DNA of 50,594 nucleotides from Sutterella wadsworthensis 2_1_59BFAA. Lineage in GTDB: Bacteria > Pseudomonadota > Gammaproteobacteria > Burkholderiales > Burkholderiaceae_F. A model generated the notes under the pieces. That model searched no databases, was not told where the DNA came from, and worked only from the letters and a program-made list of their open reading frames with translations. The stretch lies in assembly GCF_000297775.1 (NCBI RefSeq), contig NZ_JH815520.1, positions 66,759 through 117,352 of the forward strand. Reading direction: 5' to 3'. Each line of letters opens with the position of its first letter. Within the stretch, counting starts at the first letter, position 1. Of this stretch, positions 1-6,842 are shown in pieces. The translations under genes were made by a program, and so were the position numbers.

Positions 1-7
1 AGATTTT

Positions 8-35
8 AGGGCGTACAACCGTGGTTGTACGCCCT
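8..35. terminator. perfect palindromic hairpin downstream of the Dcu gene
   Basis: A 13-bp perfect inverted repeat surrounds a 2-nt centre. A second, imperfect hairpin (about 61-91) directly follows the stop codon of the Dcu gene. Neither has a clear U-tract on the minus strand, so termination by this stem is plausible but not proven. It could also be the edge of something lying outside the window. Confidence 0.4.
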
Positions 36-91
36 AATTTAATTCCCCGCTTTCATGCGCAGGGGGGTGGCACTAAAGTGCTACACACCTC

Positions 92-1393
92 TTAGAACAC
101 GAGGCCGGCCATGAGGAAGCCGAACGGGATGGCGGCGACGAGGCCAAGGCAGCCCGGGAGGAAGAACGGATGGTTGATCACGTACGTGCCGGACCACTTG
201 CCCATGAAGGAGCCCGTGTCGTCGCAGGAGATGGCGAAGGCGGAGGTCGGGTAGACGTTCGTGACGAAGATGCCCGAGACGGCCACGAAGCAGGCGAGGA
301 TCATCGGGGCGTCGCAGCCGAGGCTGGCGGCAACCGGGACGAGCAGGGCCGAGGTGGCACCCTGCGAGAAGAGCAGAGCGGACACGCAGAAGAAGGCGAG
401 GGCGAGGAGGCCCGGGTACTGGCCGAGGAGGACAGTGGCCTGTTCCTTAATCGTCGGGATGTAGATGCCGATGACCGTGGAGGCGAGCCAGCAGATGCCG
501 AGAATCACGACGAGAGATTCATAACCGCCCTTGAAGATCGAGGAGTTCTTGATCTTGGTGAGCTCGACGTCGCAGAACCAGTACATCAGCATCGAGATGA
601 AGAGCATCGTGATGACGATGATGTCGCGGGAACCGAGGGTGTGGCCGATTTCCTTCTTGAAGAGGAGCATGGCAACGATGAACACCACGGAGAGGAGGAA
701 GATCACGACGGAGAGCTTGGCGCCCTTCGGAAGCGGAGCTTCACGCTGTTCCTGAGAGGACATGGCGACGAGACCGGCCTTCATGCGGGCCTGGAAGATC
801 GGGTCCTTTTCAAGGTCGACGCCCTGGAAGGCGGAGATGAGCGAAGCGACGGCGGCGCCGAAGAGGCCGGCCGGCAGAATCACGCAGAGGACCTGGCCGA
901 AGGAGACGCCCATCGTTTCAACGACAACCCACATGGCGGCGGTGGCGGCCGAAATCGGGGAGGCGGAAATGGCGATCTGGGAGGCGACGACGGCGGAGGT
1001 CAGCGGCTGGGACGGACGAACGCCGTTCTGCTTGGCCACTTCCTGAATCACGTTCAGGATGGACATCGTCGTGAAGCCCGTGCCGGAGAGGATCGTCAGA
1101 AGGAAGGCGATCGCCGGAGCGAGGATGTTGATGTACTTCGGATTGGCGCGAAGAACGCGGGAGGCAACGCGAACCATGTAGTCCATGCCGCCGGCAACGT
1201 GCATGACGGAGCAGGCGAAGAGGACGGACATGATGATGAGGATCACGTCAAGGGGCATGGGACCCGGCGGGATGCCGAGGCAGAAGACGGCAATAGCCAT
1301 GCCGAAGCCGCCGGCCATGCCGACGCCGATGCCGCCGAGCTTGGCGGCGTAGATGATGCACGCGAAGAGCAGTGCAAAGTGAATGTAGACCAT
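92..1393 (-). CDS. anaerobic C4-dicarboxylate transporter, DcuA/DcuB family
   Basis: A 433-aa polytopic inner-membrane protein, the usual size for DcuA/DcuB, which exchange fumarate, aspartate or malate for succinate during fumarate respiration. The sequence shows about 10-12 hydrophobic segments. Family blocks are visible near the N terminus (ppgpmPlDVILIIMsV, then HVAGGMDYmV and NPKYInilAP) and the block VASQIAIsASPISAAtAAM follows. The reading frame is open 25 codons further upstream, but the ATG at 1393 has an AAGGAG six bases before it and starts directly with a membrane segment, so I use it. The gene stands alone with its own hairpins downstream. A and B type cannot be separated by eye. 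Its role fits the several fumarate-reductase-like proteins in the window: importing dicarboxylate and exporting the reduced product. Confidence 0.9.
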   Translation of the reverse strand: MVYIHFALLFACIIYAAKLGGIGVGMAGGFGMAIAVFCLGIPPGPMPLDVILIIMSVLFACSVMHVAGGMDYMVRVASRVLRANPKYINILAPAIAFLLTILSGTGFTTMSILNVIQEVAKQNGVRPSQPLTSAVVASQIAISASPISAATAAMWVVVETMGVSFGQVLCVILPAGLFGAAVASLISAFQGVDLEKDPIFQARMKAGLVAMSSQEQREAPLPKGAKLSVVIFLLSVVFIVAMLLFKKEIGHTLGSRDIIVITMLFISMLMYWFCDVELTKIKNSSIFKGGYESLVVILGICWLASTVIGIYIPTIKEQATVLLGQYPGLLALAFFCVSALLFSQGATSALLVPVAASLGCDAPMILACFVAVSGIFVTNVYPTSAFAISCDDTGSFMGKWSGTYVINHPFFLPGCLGLVAAIPFGFLMAGLVF

Positions 1394-1869
1394 ACGATCT
1401 CCTTTGGCTGTGGAATCCCGCATCCCGGAGGACAGGGGAACCTGTAAATCTTTGTTATACGTGCGCACCTTATCCGACCCGTCGCCTTAAGTCAACGGGG
1501 CAAACGCGGATAAAACGGGTTGAAAGCGCTTCCTGAGGGTAAACGATCCATAGGGTTAACCCGCTGCCAAAATAATTCGATGATCTTTGCAAAGCGCTCT
1601 GCGACAGTCGTTTCAGGCGGAAAATCGGTCCGATTTTTCCGTGTTTTTCGTGTCGCTTTGAACTTCTGGGTATTTTCCCCTAAAAGTGACGCCGTGAGGC
1701 CTTTTGGGGACACCGGCGGGGCGTCGGGGAGAGTGGCCGGAGGGGATGCGGAAGTCGTGTTTTGGGCGCGGTTTCGCCTCAGAATTGCGTAGTTTTCGGT
1801 AGTTTTTCGAGAGTCGTGAGGAGTCGCGGGAAATGTTTCAAGGCATTTCGGGAAAGGCGGGCGGACACG
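1394..1869. other. intergenic region: Dcu promoter side
   Basis: About 475 bp without a credible gene; the short frames here have no recognisable protein. It must hold the promoter of the Dcu gene (minus strand). A 10-bp perfect palindrome GGGTTAACCC lies at 1553-1562 and could be an operator. I see no convincing FNR box. Confidence 0.4.
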
Positions 1870-1906
1870 AAAAAGGCGCCGCGTCCACGCTTCGGGAGGC
1901 GGCGCC
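1870..1906 (-). terminator. rho-independent terminator of the TetR gene
   Basis: An 8-bp GC stem (1875-1882 with 1899-1906) is followed on the minus strand by five T. It lies about 20 bp past the stop codon of the TetR-family gene. Confidence 0.8.
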
Positions 1907-1926
1907 CATGATGGGAGCGGTGCGGG

Positions 1927-2562
1927 TCAGGCGGCTCTGGTCTCGGGCCAGCGCTCGTTCATCCAGACGGTCATGATGTCGGCGCAGCGCACGGCGGCCT
2001 CCTCGATCTCCTCGGGCGTGACCTGCGTCTCGGGCGTGCAGAGAATGCGCATGAGAAGGGGGCCGCGGAGCATCTCGATGAAGCGGGCGGCGGCCTCCTC
2101 GAGCTCCTCGATCGGGGCGTCGACGTGGTTCTGCAGGACTCGGGCAAAGCACTGGTAGCTCTTCTTCACGCCCTCGCGATAGAAGAACTCGCCGATGTCG
2201 CGGCGGGCGAAGGACTGTGCGAAGACGAGGCGGCAGGCGCCGACGGCGCGTTCGGTGAACATGCCCGTGAGGAAGATGCGGCCGAAGGCCTCGAACTCCT
2301 CGCGCAGGCTGCGGCCGGGATGATAGTCGCTCACGTAGGCCTGATAGACGTCGTCGGCCATCATGCCGAGGGCGGCGAGGAAGAGCCCCTCCTTGTTGCC
2401 GTAGACCTGGTAGATTACGGTGCGCGAGCCGCCCGAGCGTTCGATGATGCGGGAGAGGGACGCGCCCTCGTAGCCGTACTCGATGAAGACGTCGATGGCG
2501 CAACGAAGGAGCTCGACCGCACGGTTGCGGCCTCTGGGTGTTTTCGGAAGTCTGTCGGTCAT
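1927..2562 (-). CDS. TetR/AcrR-family transcriptional regulator
   Basis: 211 aa, typical for TetR repressors. The N-terminal helix-turn-helix (residues about 8-55) reads rnrAvELLRcAIDVFIEYGYEGASLSRIIERSGGSRTVIYQVYGNKEGLF, the classic TetR_N pattern. The rest is an all-helical ligand domain whose specificity I cannot predict. The frame is open far upstream (to 3315), but only because it is antisense to the kinase gene. The ATG at 2562 gives the normal TetR N terminus, although its ribosome binding site is weak. It is divergent from the sensor kinase at 2716, with about 150 bp between them that may carry its operator. The target is unknown; the divergent kinase gene or itself are the obvious candidates. 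Confidence 0.88.
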   Translation of the reverse strand: MTDRLPKTPRGRNRAVELLRCAIDVFIEYGYEGASLSRIIERSGGSRTVIYQVYGNKEGLFLAALGMMADDVYQAYVSDYHPGRSLREEFEAFGRIFLTGMFTERAVGACRLVFAQSFARRDIGEFFYREGVKKSYQCFARVLQNHVDAPIEELEEAAARFIEMLRGPLLMRILCTPETQVTPEEIEEAAVRCADIMTVWMNERWPETRAA

Positions 2563-2715
2563 GTCTTGTTGCGGGTCCTGGTCAGCGGATCCCGATTGAA
2601 TCGGTTGTGGGCCGGATTCCGTGCATTGTACCCGAGCGGCGCCATGCGGGAATGGCGGCGGGATTCGGGATGCCTCTAAAATGGTGTGATTCTCACCGAC
2701 CGTCCGAGAGACCGC

Positions 2716-4587
2716 ATGCGCCCGCTTCATTTCGCTCGAGAGCTTCTTCTCCTCGCCGCAGCCTTCCTGCTGCACGCGGGCGAGACGTTCGCGGGCGTCA
2801 TCCTCACGCCCGAGCAGCTCGAGGCGCAGCCGCACAAGCCCGGCGTCGTGCGCTTCGGCTTCCTCAAGCCGATGAAGGCCTATGGCGACAACAACTACCA
2901 GCCCGGCGAAGCCGACATCCGCAGGCCGCTGATGGAGCATCTTGAAAGGACGATGCCCGACGTCACCTTCCAGTTCGTCGAATATCATCTTCCCGAGCTC
3001 TATGCGGCCGCAAGGTCCCAGAGGATCGACTTCGGGCTCATGAGCGCGGGCCACTACGTGGAGCTTCGCCCCTACGGCGCCTATGCGCTCGGCACTGTCT
3101 TCACGAGCCGCTTTCCCGATCCGAACCGCTTTGCGGGCGCGCTCTTCGTGACGACCGACAGGCATCCCGAGATCAGGACGATCGCCGACATGAAGGGCCG
3201 TCGCGCGGTGCTCAACTCGAAGGCCAACTTCATCAACTACCAGATTCCGATGGCCGCGGTCGCCGACGCGGGCTTTGATCCCGACGACTTCTTCAAGTCC
3301 GAGATCATCACGCACGACCAGCCTCAGCTCACCGTCGAGAAGCTTTTGAATGGCGATGCCGACGTCTCAGCCTTCCGCATCTGCGAGTATGAGGCGCTCC
3401 TCGAGAAGTGGCCCGAACTCGAGGGCCGGCTGCGTCCCGTCGCCCCCGCGCACGAGAACACGCGCGCCTGCCTGCGTTCGACGTCGCTCTTTCCCGGCTG
3501 GACCGTTGCACGCACCTCGAGCCTCGTCGAGCCCGCCATGACGAAGCGCATGGTCGAGGCATTGATGTCGATGCCCGTCGATCCGAAGAGCGGCATGGGC
3601 TTCAGCGTCGCGACCGAGTTCGACCGCGTCGACCGTGTCTTCAAGACGCTCAGGATTGGTCCCTACGCCTACCTGCGCGAATGGACGCTCGAGCGCATCT
3701 GGCAGAAGTATTCGGCCGTCGTCGTGACGGTCGTGCTCCTGCTCCTTGGCGGCTTCGTGCATCTTCGCATCGTCGAGCGTCAGGCGCAGGCCCGTGCGCG
3801 CGAGCTCAACGAGGCCTATGTGCGCCAGCGCGAGATCGAGAGCAAGGCGATCGAGACCGAGGAGAGGCTGCGCGCCATGTCGAGGCTCGGCGTCGTGAGC
3901 CAGCTCTCCTCCATCTTCGCCCACGAGATGGGCCAGCCGCTTTCGGCCATCCGCTACCGCACCCGCGCCATGCAGGCCCTGCTGAGGCTTCCAGAGCTCA
4001 AGAAGGGCATGATGGAGGACTGCCTCAGGACCATCGAGGAGCAGAGCGAGCGCGCCGCAGGCATCCTGCAGAAGGTGCGCGCCTACGCCAAGGGAGAGAC
4101 CTCAAGGCTCGCGCCCGTAAGGCTCGACCTGCTTGTCGAGGCGACGATCGCCGATCTGAGGCAGTCGGGCAGGATCGCGTGTCCCGTCGAGGTCTCGACC
4201 GTCAGGGCTGTCGTCACGGGCGACGAGCTCGAACTCGGGCTTGCCGTGCTCAACATCCTCAAGAACGCCGCCGAGGCGGTCGGCATCGACACCGATCCCG
4301 GCATCGCCGTCGCCATGCAGGTCTCGGAGAGGAGCGTCGTCCTCGAGGTGAGGAATCGCGGTGCCGTGGTCGATCCTGCCGAATTCCAGAAGCACATCAC
4401 CGGCGCGCCGAGCAGCAAGACGGGCGGCACGGGACTCGGCCTCATCATCATTCATTCGATTGCGGAGGCCCACGGCGGAAGCTTCGCGATCAGGCCGTTA
4501 CCCGAAGGCGGCGCGCAGGCCCGCCTCGAGCTACCGCTCGAAGCGAAACGGGACGGGATCGAAGGAAAGAAGGGAGACGCTTTATAA
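2716..4587 (+). CDS. TtrS-like sensor histidine kinase with PhnD-type periplasmic domain
   Basis: 623 aa. A signal peptide or first membrane segment (residues 1-27) is followed by a periplasmic-binding-protein domain of the PhnD/TtrS type (about 35-310), a membrane helix (about 332-352, AVVVTVVLLLLGGFVHLRI), a coiled linker, a HisKA helix with H-box FAHEMGQPLSAIRYR, the N-box NILKNAAEAV, and a G-box GGTGLGLIIIHSIAEAHGG. The position normally holding the Asp of the DxG box reads NRG. A GTG 30 nt upstream is in frame, but the ATG at 2716 begins a clean signal peptide. In tetrathionate systems this architecture senses a small periplasmic ligand and phosphorylates a LuxR-type regulator. The likely partner at 6052 is separated from it by an IS605/IS200 remnant. 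The ligand is unknown; neighbouring flavoprotein genes suggest a respiratory substrate. Confidence 0.85.
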   Translation: MRPLHFARELLLLAAAFLLHAGETFAGVILTPEQLEAQPHKPGVVRFGFLKPMKAYGDNNYQPGEADIRRPLMEHLERTMPDVTFQFVEYHLPELYAAARSQRIDFGLMSAGHYVELRPYGAYALGTVFTSRFPDPNRFAGALFVTTDRHPEIRTIADMKGRRAVLNSKANFINYQIPMAAVADAGFDPDDFFKSEIITHDQPQLTVEKLLNGDADVSAFRICEYEALLEKWPELEGRLRPVAPAHENTRACLRSTSLFPGWTVARTSSLVEPAMTKRMVEALMSMPVDPKSGMGFSVATEFDRVDRVFKTLRIGPYAYLREWTLERIWQKYSAVVVTVVLLLLGGFVHLRIVERQAQARARELNEAYVRQREIESKAIETEERLRAMSRLGVVSQLSSIFAHEMGQPLSAIRYRTRAMQALLRLPELKKGMMEDCLRTIEEQSERAAGILQKVRAYAKGETSRLAPVRLDLLVEATIADLRQSGRIACPVEVSTVRAVVTGDELELGLAVLNILKNAAEAVGIDTDPGIAVAMQVSERSVVLEVRNRGAVVDPAEFQKHITGAPSSKTGGTGLGLIIIHSIAEAHGGSFAIRPLPEGGAQARLELPLEAKRDGIEGKKGDAL

Positions 4588-4601
4588 AGTCGAGCCGAGA
4601 A

Positions 4602-4626
4602 AGCCCGCGGTTTTAACCGCCGGGCT
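4602..4626. repeat. hairpin just after the kinase gene, possible IS605-type end structure
   Basis: An 11-bp stem with one bulged G (AGCCCGCGGTT pairing across TT with AACCGCCGGGCT). It may be the left-end hairpin of the IS605-type element, or a terminator-like hairpin of the kinase gene; there is no U-tract. Confidence 0.45.
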
Positions 4627-4702
4627 GATAGGCGCTCAAACCCTTTTCGCACAAACTCGTGCGAAGCATGCGTTCTCGAAAGGACGGTGTAGGATTGAAG
4701 TC

Positions 4703-4900
4703 ATGAAAGCAAACATCGCCTACAAGTTCGAACTGATGCCTACCCGGGAGCAGAAGCGAATCTTCGCTCAAGCTGTCGGGTGTCGGCGTTTCGTGTGGAA
4801 CAAGGCGATAGAACTGCAGAAGCGGTGCCTAGAACAAGCGGTTCCTTTTCTCAAGTACACGGAGCTGGCTGGGCGGTTGATGCTGTGGAAAAAGGAGGTT
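4703..4900 (+). pseudogene. tnpB: TnpB (IS605 OrfB), N-terminal fragment
   Basis: The first 65 codons match the N terminus of IS605/IS1341-type TnpB: YKFELMPTREQKRIFAQAVG, then RRFVWNKAIELQ, ending LAGRLMLWKKE. TnpB proteins are RNA-guided nucleases that help retain the transposon. Homology stops at about 4900. The open frame continues to 5056 but has no TnpB character and runs through the hairpin of the inserted tnpA element. The RuvC-I region is absent, so this fragment cannot be an active nuclease. Confidence 0.8.
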
Positions 4901-4930
4901 CTTCGCAGATTTAATCACTTCCGCGGAATT

Positions 4931-4959
4931 CCCCATCCAATGCGAAGCGTTGGGTGGGG
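4931..4959. repeat. IS200-type end hairpin beside tnpA
   Basis: A 10-bp stem with one G-T pair (CCCCATCCAA with TTGGGTGGGG) around a 9-nt loop, about 20 bp beyond the reconstructed tnpA stop. Its place and form fit the right-end subterminal hairpin that Y1 transposases recognise. Confidence 0.6.
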
Positions 4960-4978
4960 ATGGATAGCGGGCCGAGCG

Positions 4979-5358
4979 TCAGCTCGGCAATTTCTGCCCT
5001 TGAATATCCCGCTTTATGACTCTATCGAGCGTCCGTCTCCGACAGAAACAGCGTAATAGCTATTGGACCAGAATCGATTTCTCCAAAGAAATGGAGCAAT
5101 GGCTTTTGCATGTGTTTGGCGAATCGCTCTAGTGGTCGCCGTTTTGATGCGGTTGACAAGATCGGAAATCGCATAGCGAGGCGGAATGGAAACCAAGAGG
5201 TGGATGTGATCAGCCTCTCCGGAAAAATCGAGAATCCGAATCTCAAGTCGATCCAGAATGCGGTGTAGAACTTCCTGTATAGTACTGAATATGGCTCTTG
5301 TGATTGCTTTCATCGATAAGCTACAACCAGTACCAAATGAATGTTGATGTTGTAGACG
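4979..5358 (-). pseudogene. tnpA: TnpA, IS200/IS605 Y1 (HUH) transposase, broken
   Basis: The core is intact: GEADHIHLLVSIPP carries the HUH motif (H-I-H), and FWSNSYYAVSVGD contains the region of the catalytic tyrosine. The ends are in other frames. Upstream, VYNINIHLVLVVAYR lies one frame away and must be joined to KAITRAIFSTIQ; downstream, LDRVIKRDIQGQKLPS ends at a stop at 4979-4981 in a different frame from the core. At least two frameshifts are therefore needed to rebuild the protein. The first dozen residues and the start codon are gone, because tnpB sequence resumes at about 5363. Not functional as it stands. Confidence 0.82.
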
Positions 5359-5362
5359 CAGC

Positions 5363-5752
5363 GAAGGTTGGAAACAGAATATCAACCTCGGCAAGGTCAA
5401 TAACCAAAACTTCGTGAACATTCCCTTCAACCGCCTGATTCACATGATTCGCTACAAGGCGGAGGAGTACGGGATCAAGGTGATCGTTCGAGAGGAACGC
5501 TACACTTCTCGCCAGTCGGCGCTAGATTTTGATCAGCTCCCTAATTACGGGGATAAAAATGCGAATCTTGTTCCGAGCTCGGGCAAGCGAATTGGTGGGC
5601 TCTTCATTCGATCGAATGGTCAAAAAATCAACGCCGATGTGAACGGATGCTTGAACATCGGAAGAAAAGAACTCGGTGATGGCTGGCTCAAGAAGCTTGG
5701 AGGGCTGTTTGATGCAGCCCGTTACTGCCCGTATCGGGTAGTGACTAGAATG
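5363..5752 (+). pseudogene. tnpB: TnpB (IS605 OrfB), C-terminal fragment
   Basis: The frame resumes with EGWKQNINLGKVNNQNFV, the usual TnpB block before the second RuvC motif. It continues with YKAEEYGIKVIVREERYTSRQ (containing the RuvC-II Glu region) and INADVNGCLNIGRKEL (containing the RuvC-III Asp). The CxxC zinc pairs seen in many TnpB proteins are not visible, as in some IS1341-type members. The frame has no stop near the expected end and stays open to 6034, so the C terminus is uncertain. Together with the piece at 4703 this is one disrupted gene. Confidence 0.8.
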
Positions 5753-5794
5753 GGGGTTCCGCCCCCGACACCCCGGCGTTCGCCGCCACGTGGC

Positions 5795-5834
5795 TCGGGG
5801 AAAAGGCGGGCGTTAACGCCCTTGCTTTCCCCGA
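5795..5834 (+). ncRNA. hairpin 3' of tnpB, possible relic of the guide-RNA/right-end region
   Basis: A long imperfect stem (CGGGGAAA...CGGGCG, loop TTAA, CGCCC...TTTCCCCG) lies about 40 nt after the tnpB fragment, with a smaller stem at about 5753-5766. In IS605-type elements the tnpB 3' region and right end form the omega-RNA. Whether this relic is transcribed is unknown. Confidence 0.3.
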
Positions 5835-5972
5835 ACCACAGGCTATTTGCGCTGAATCACCTCGTCAATCTGCTTTCGCGGCATATGCTCGGCCTAACGG
5901 CCTGCGCTATTCCACGACAGTTTGACGATTCGATTCCGCGCGGGAATTACCCACATGAAACCGCGAAATGCC

Positions 5973-6063
5973 ATAATCTTTGGGGCATGGAGAGGGACGC
6001 CGTCTCGAGCTCCTCTCCCGACCGATTTCCCTGACCAAAGGAGAACAGATCATGAAGCGCGTC
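5973..6063 (+). repeat. duplicated ~90-bp leader, copy A (before the response regulator)
   Basis: 91 bp, identical at 84 positions to 6752-6842. It contains a -10-like CATAAT/AATAAT at its upstream edge, an untranslated leader, a shared GAC(C/T)AAGGAG-type ribosome binding site region and the first four codons (MKRV). In this copy GGAGAGG can pair with CCTCTCC downstream. Confidence 0.85.
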
Positions 6064-6720
6064 TGGGAGGATGTCAAGAAGAAGGCAGCCGACGAGCCGC
6101 TCATCCGCATCGTGGACGACGAGGACGAGGTCCGCGAATCGCTCGGATTCATGCTTGAGTGCGAGGGCTTCAGGACGGCGTCCTACGCCTCGGGCGCCGA
6201 GTTTCTGAGGGACTTCGATTCGGGAAGGCCGGGCGTCGTGCTTCTCGACGTGCGCATGCCCGAACTTTCGGGCCCCGAGCTTCAGCAGCGCCTCAACGCC
6301 ATGCACTCGAAGGTTCCCGTCGTCTTCATCACGAGCTACTCGGACATTCAGGCGGCGATCGACACGCTCAAGGCGGGCGCAGCGGACTTCCTGCTCAAGC
6401 CCGTGGATCCCGAGAAGCTCATCACGCTCGTGAGGATCCTCACGGAGCGCTCGACCCTTGCGGCCGAAGGCGCAGAGGTGCCCTCGAGCCTCGCTTCGGC
6501 CGTCGCGTCGCTCACCGACCGTCCCAGGCGCGTGCTCGAACTCATGATGCAGGGCCTCGACAATGCGGCCATCGCCGAGCATCTCGGCCTGTCCGTGAGG
6601 ACCGTCGAGGTGCACCGCGCCGCCGTCTACAAGGCGCTCGGCGTCCACAGCGTCAGGCAGTTTCAGAAGCTCATGCCCGACCTAGGGAAAATACTCGGTG
6701 AGGCGGGCCCGACCTCTTGA
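6052..6720 (+). CDS. TtrR-like LuxR-family response regulator
   Basis: 222 aa. The receiver domain (about 18-135) shows the acidic pocket IVDDEDEVRESLG, the phospho-acceptor region VVLLDVRMPELSGPEL, the conserved Thr/Ser region VFITSYSD and the Lys in LLKPVDPEKL. The C-terminal LuxR/FixJ helix-turn-helix (about 155-215) reads LTDRPRRVLELMMQGLDNAAIAEHLGLSVRTVEVHRAAVYKALG. An upstream TTG (5980) is in frame, but AAAGGAG stands correctly before the ATG at 6052. The likely partner is the kinase at 2716, now cut off by the IS remnant. The flavoprotein gene at 6831 follows after 110 bp and is the obvious target. It probably depends on the promoter carried in the leader at 5973. Confidence 0.9.
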   Translation: MKRVWEDVKKKAADEPLIRIVDDEDEVRESLGFMLECEGFRTASYASGAEFLRDFDSGRPGVVLLDVRMPELSGPELQQRLNAMHSKVPVVFITSYSDIQAAIDTLKAGAADFLLKPVDPEKLITLVRILTERSTLAAEGAEVPSSLASAVASLTDRPRRVLELMMQGLDNAAIAEHLGLSVRTVEVHRAAVYKALGVHSVRQFQKLMPDLGKILGEAGPTS

Positions 6721-6751
6721 CGGCGCCAAAAGTACTTAAGCAAAACGCCGA

Positions 6752-6842
6752 ATAATCTTTGGGTCATGGAGAGGGACGCCGTCTCGAGCTCACCTCCCGA
6801 CCGATTTCCCTGACCTAAGGAGAACAGATTTTGAAGCGTGTC
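6752..6842 (+). repeat. duplicated ~90-bp leader, copy B (before the flavoprotein gene)
   Basis: Second copy of the repeat at 5973-6063, with 7 of 91 positions changed. One change turns the ATG start into TTG, and two others weaken the internal GGAGAGG/CCTCTCC pairing. The -10-like AATAAT and the AAGGAG are kept. Confidence 0.85.

Larger units (their letters stand above)
4588..5834. mobile_element. decayed, nested IS605/IS200 remnant
   Basis: Two pieces of a plus-strand tnpB (4703-4900 and from 5363) flank a minus-strand tnpA fragment with its own end hairpin. About 200 internal TnpB residues are missing, and both genes have frame lesions. The simplest reading is a tnpB-carrying IS605-type element that was entered by an IS200-type element and then partly deleted. 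Hairpins at 4602-4626 and 5795-5834 are candidates for the outer subterminal structures. The outer limits are estimates. The remnant lies exactly between a sensor kinase and its presumed response regulator. Confidence 0.7.

Noticed and set aside
170-1447. 425-codon open frame on the plus strand opposite the Dcu gene
   Set aside because: Rich in Asp, Gly, Glu, His and Arg with no fold-like pattern. It is the usual antisense shadow of a GC-rich gene; the minus strand encodes an obvious Dcu protein.
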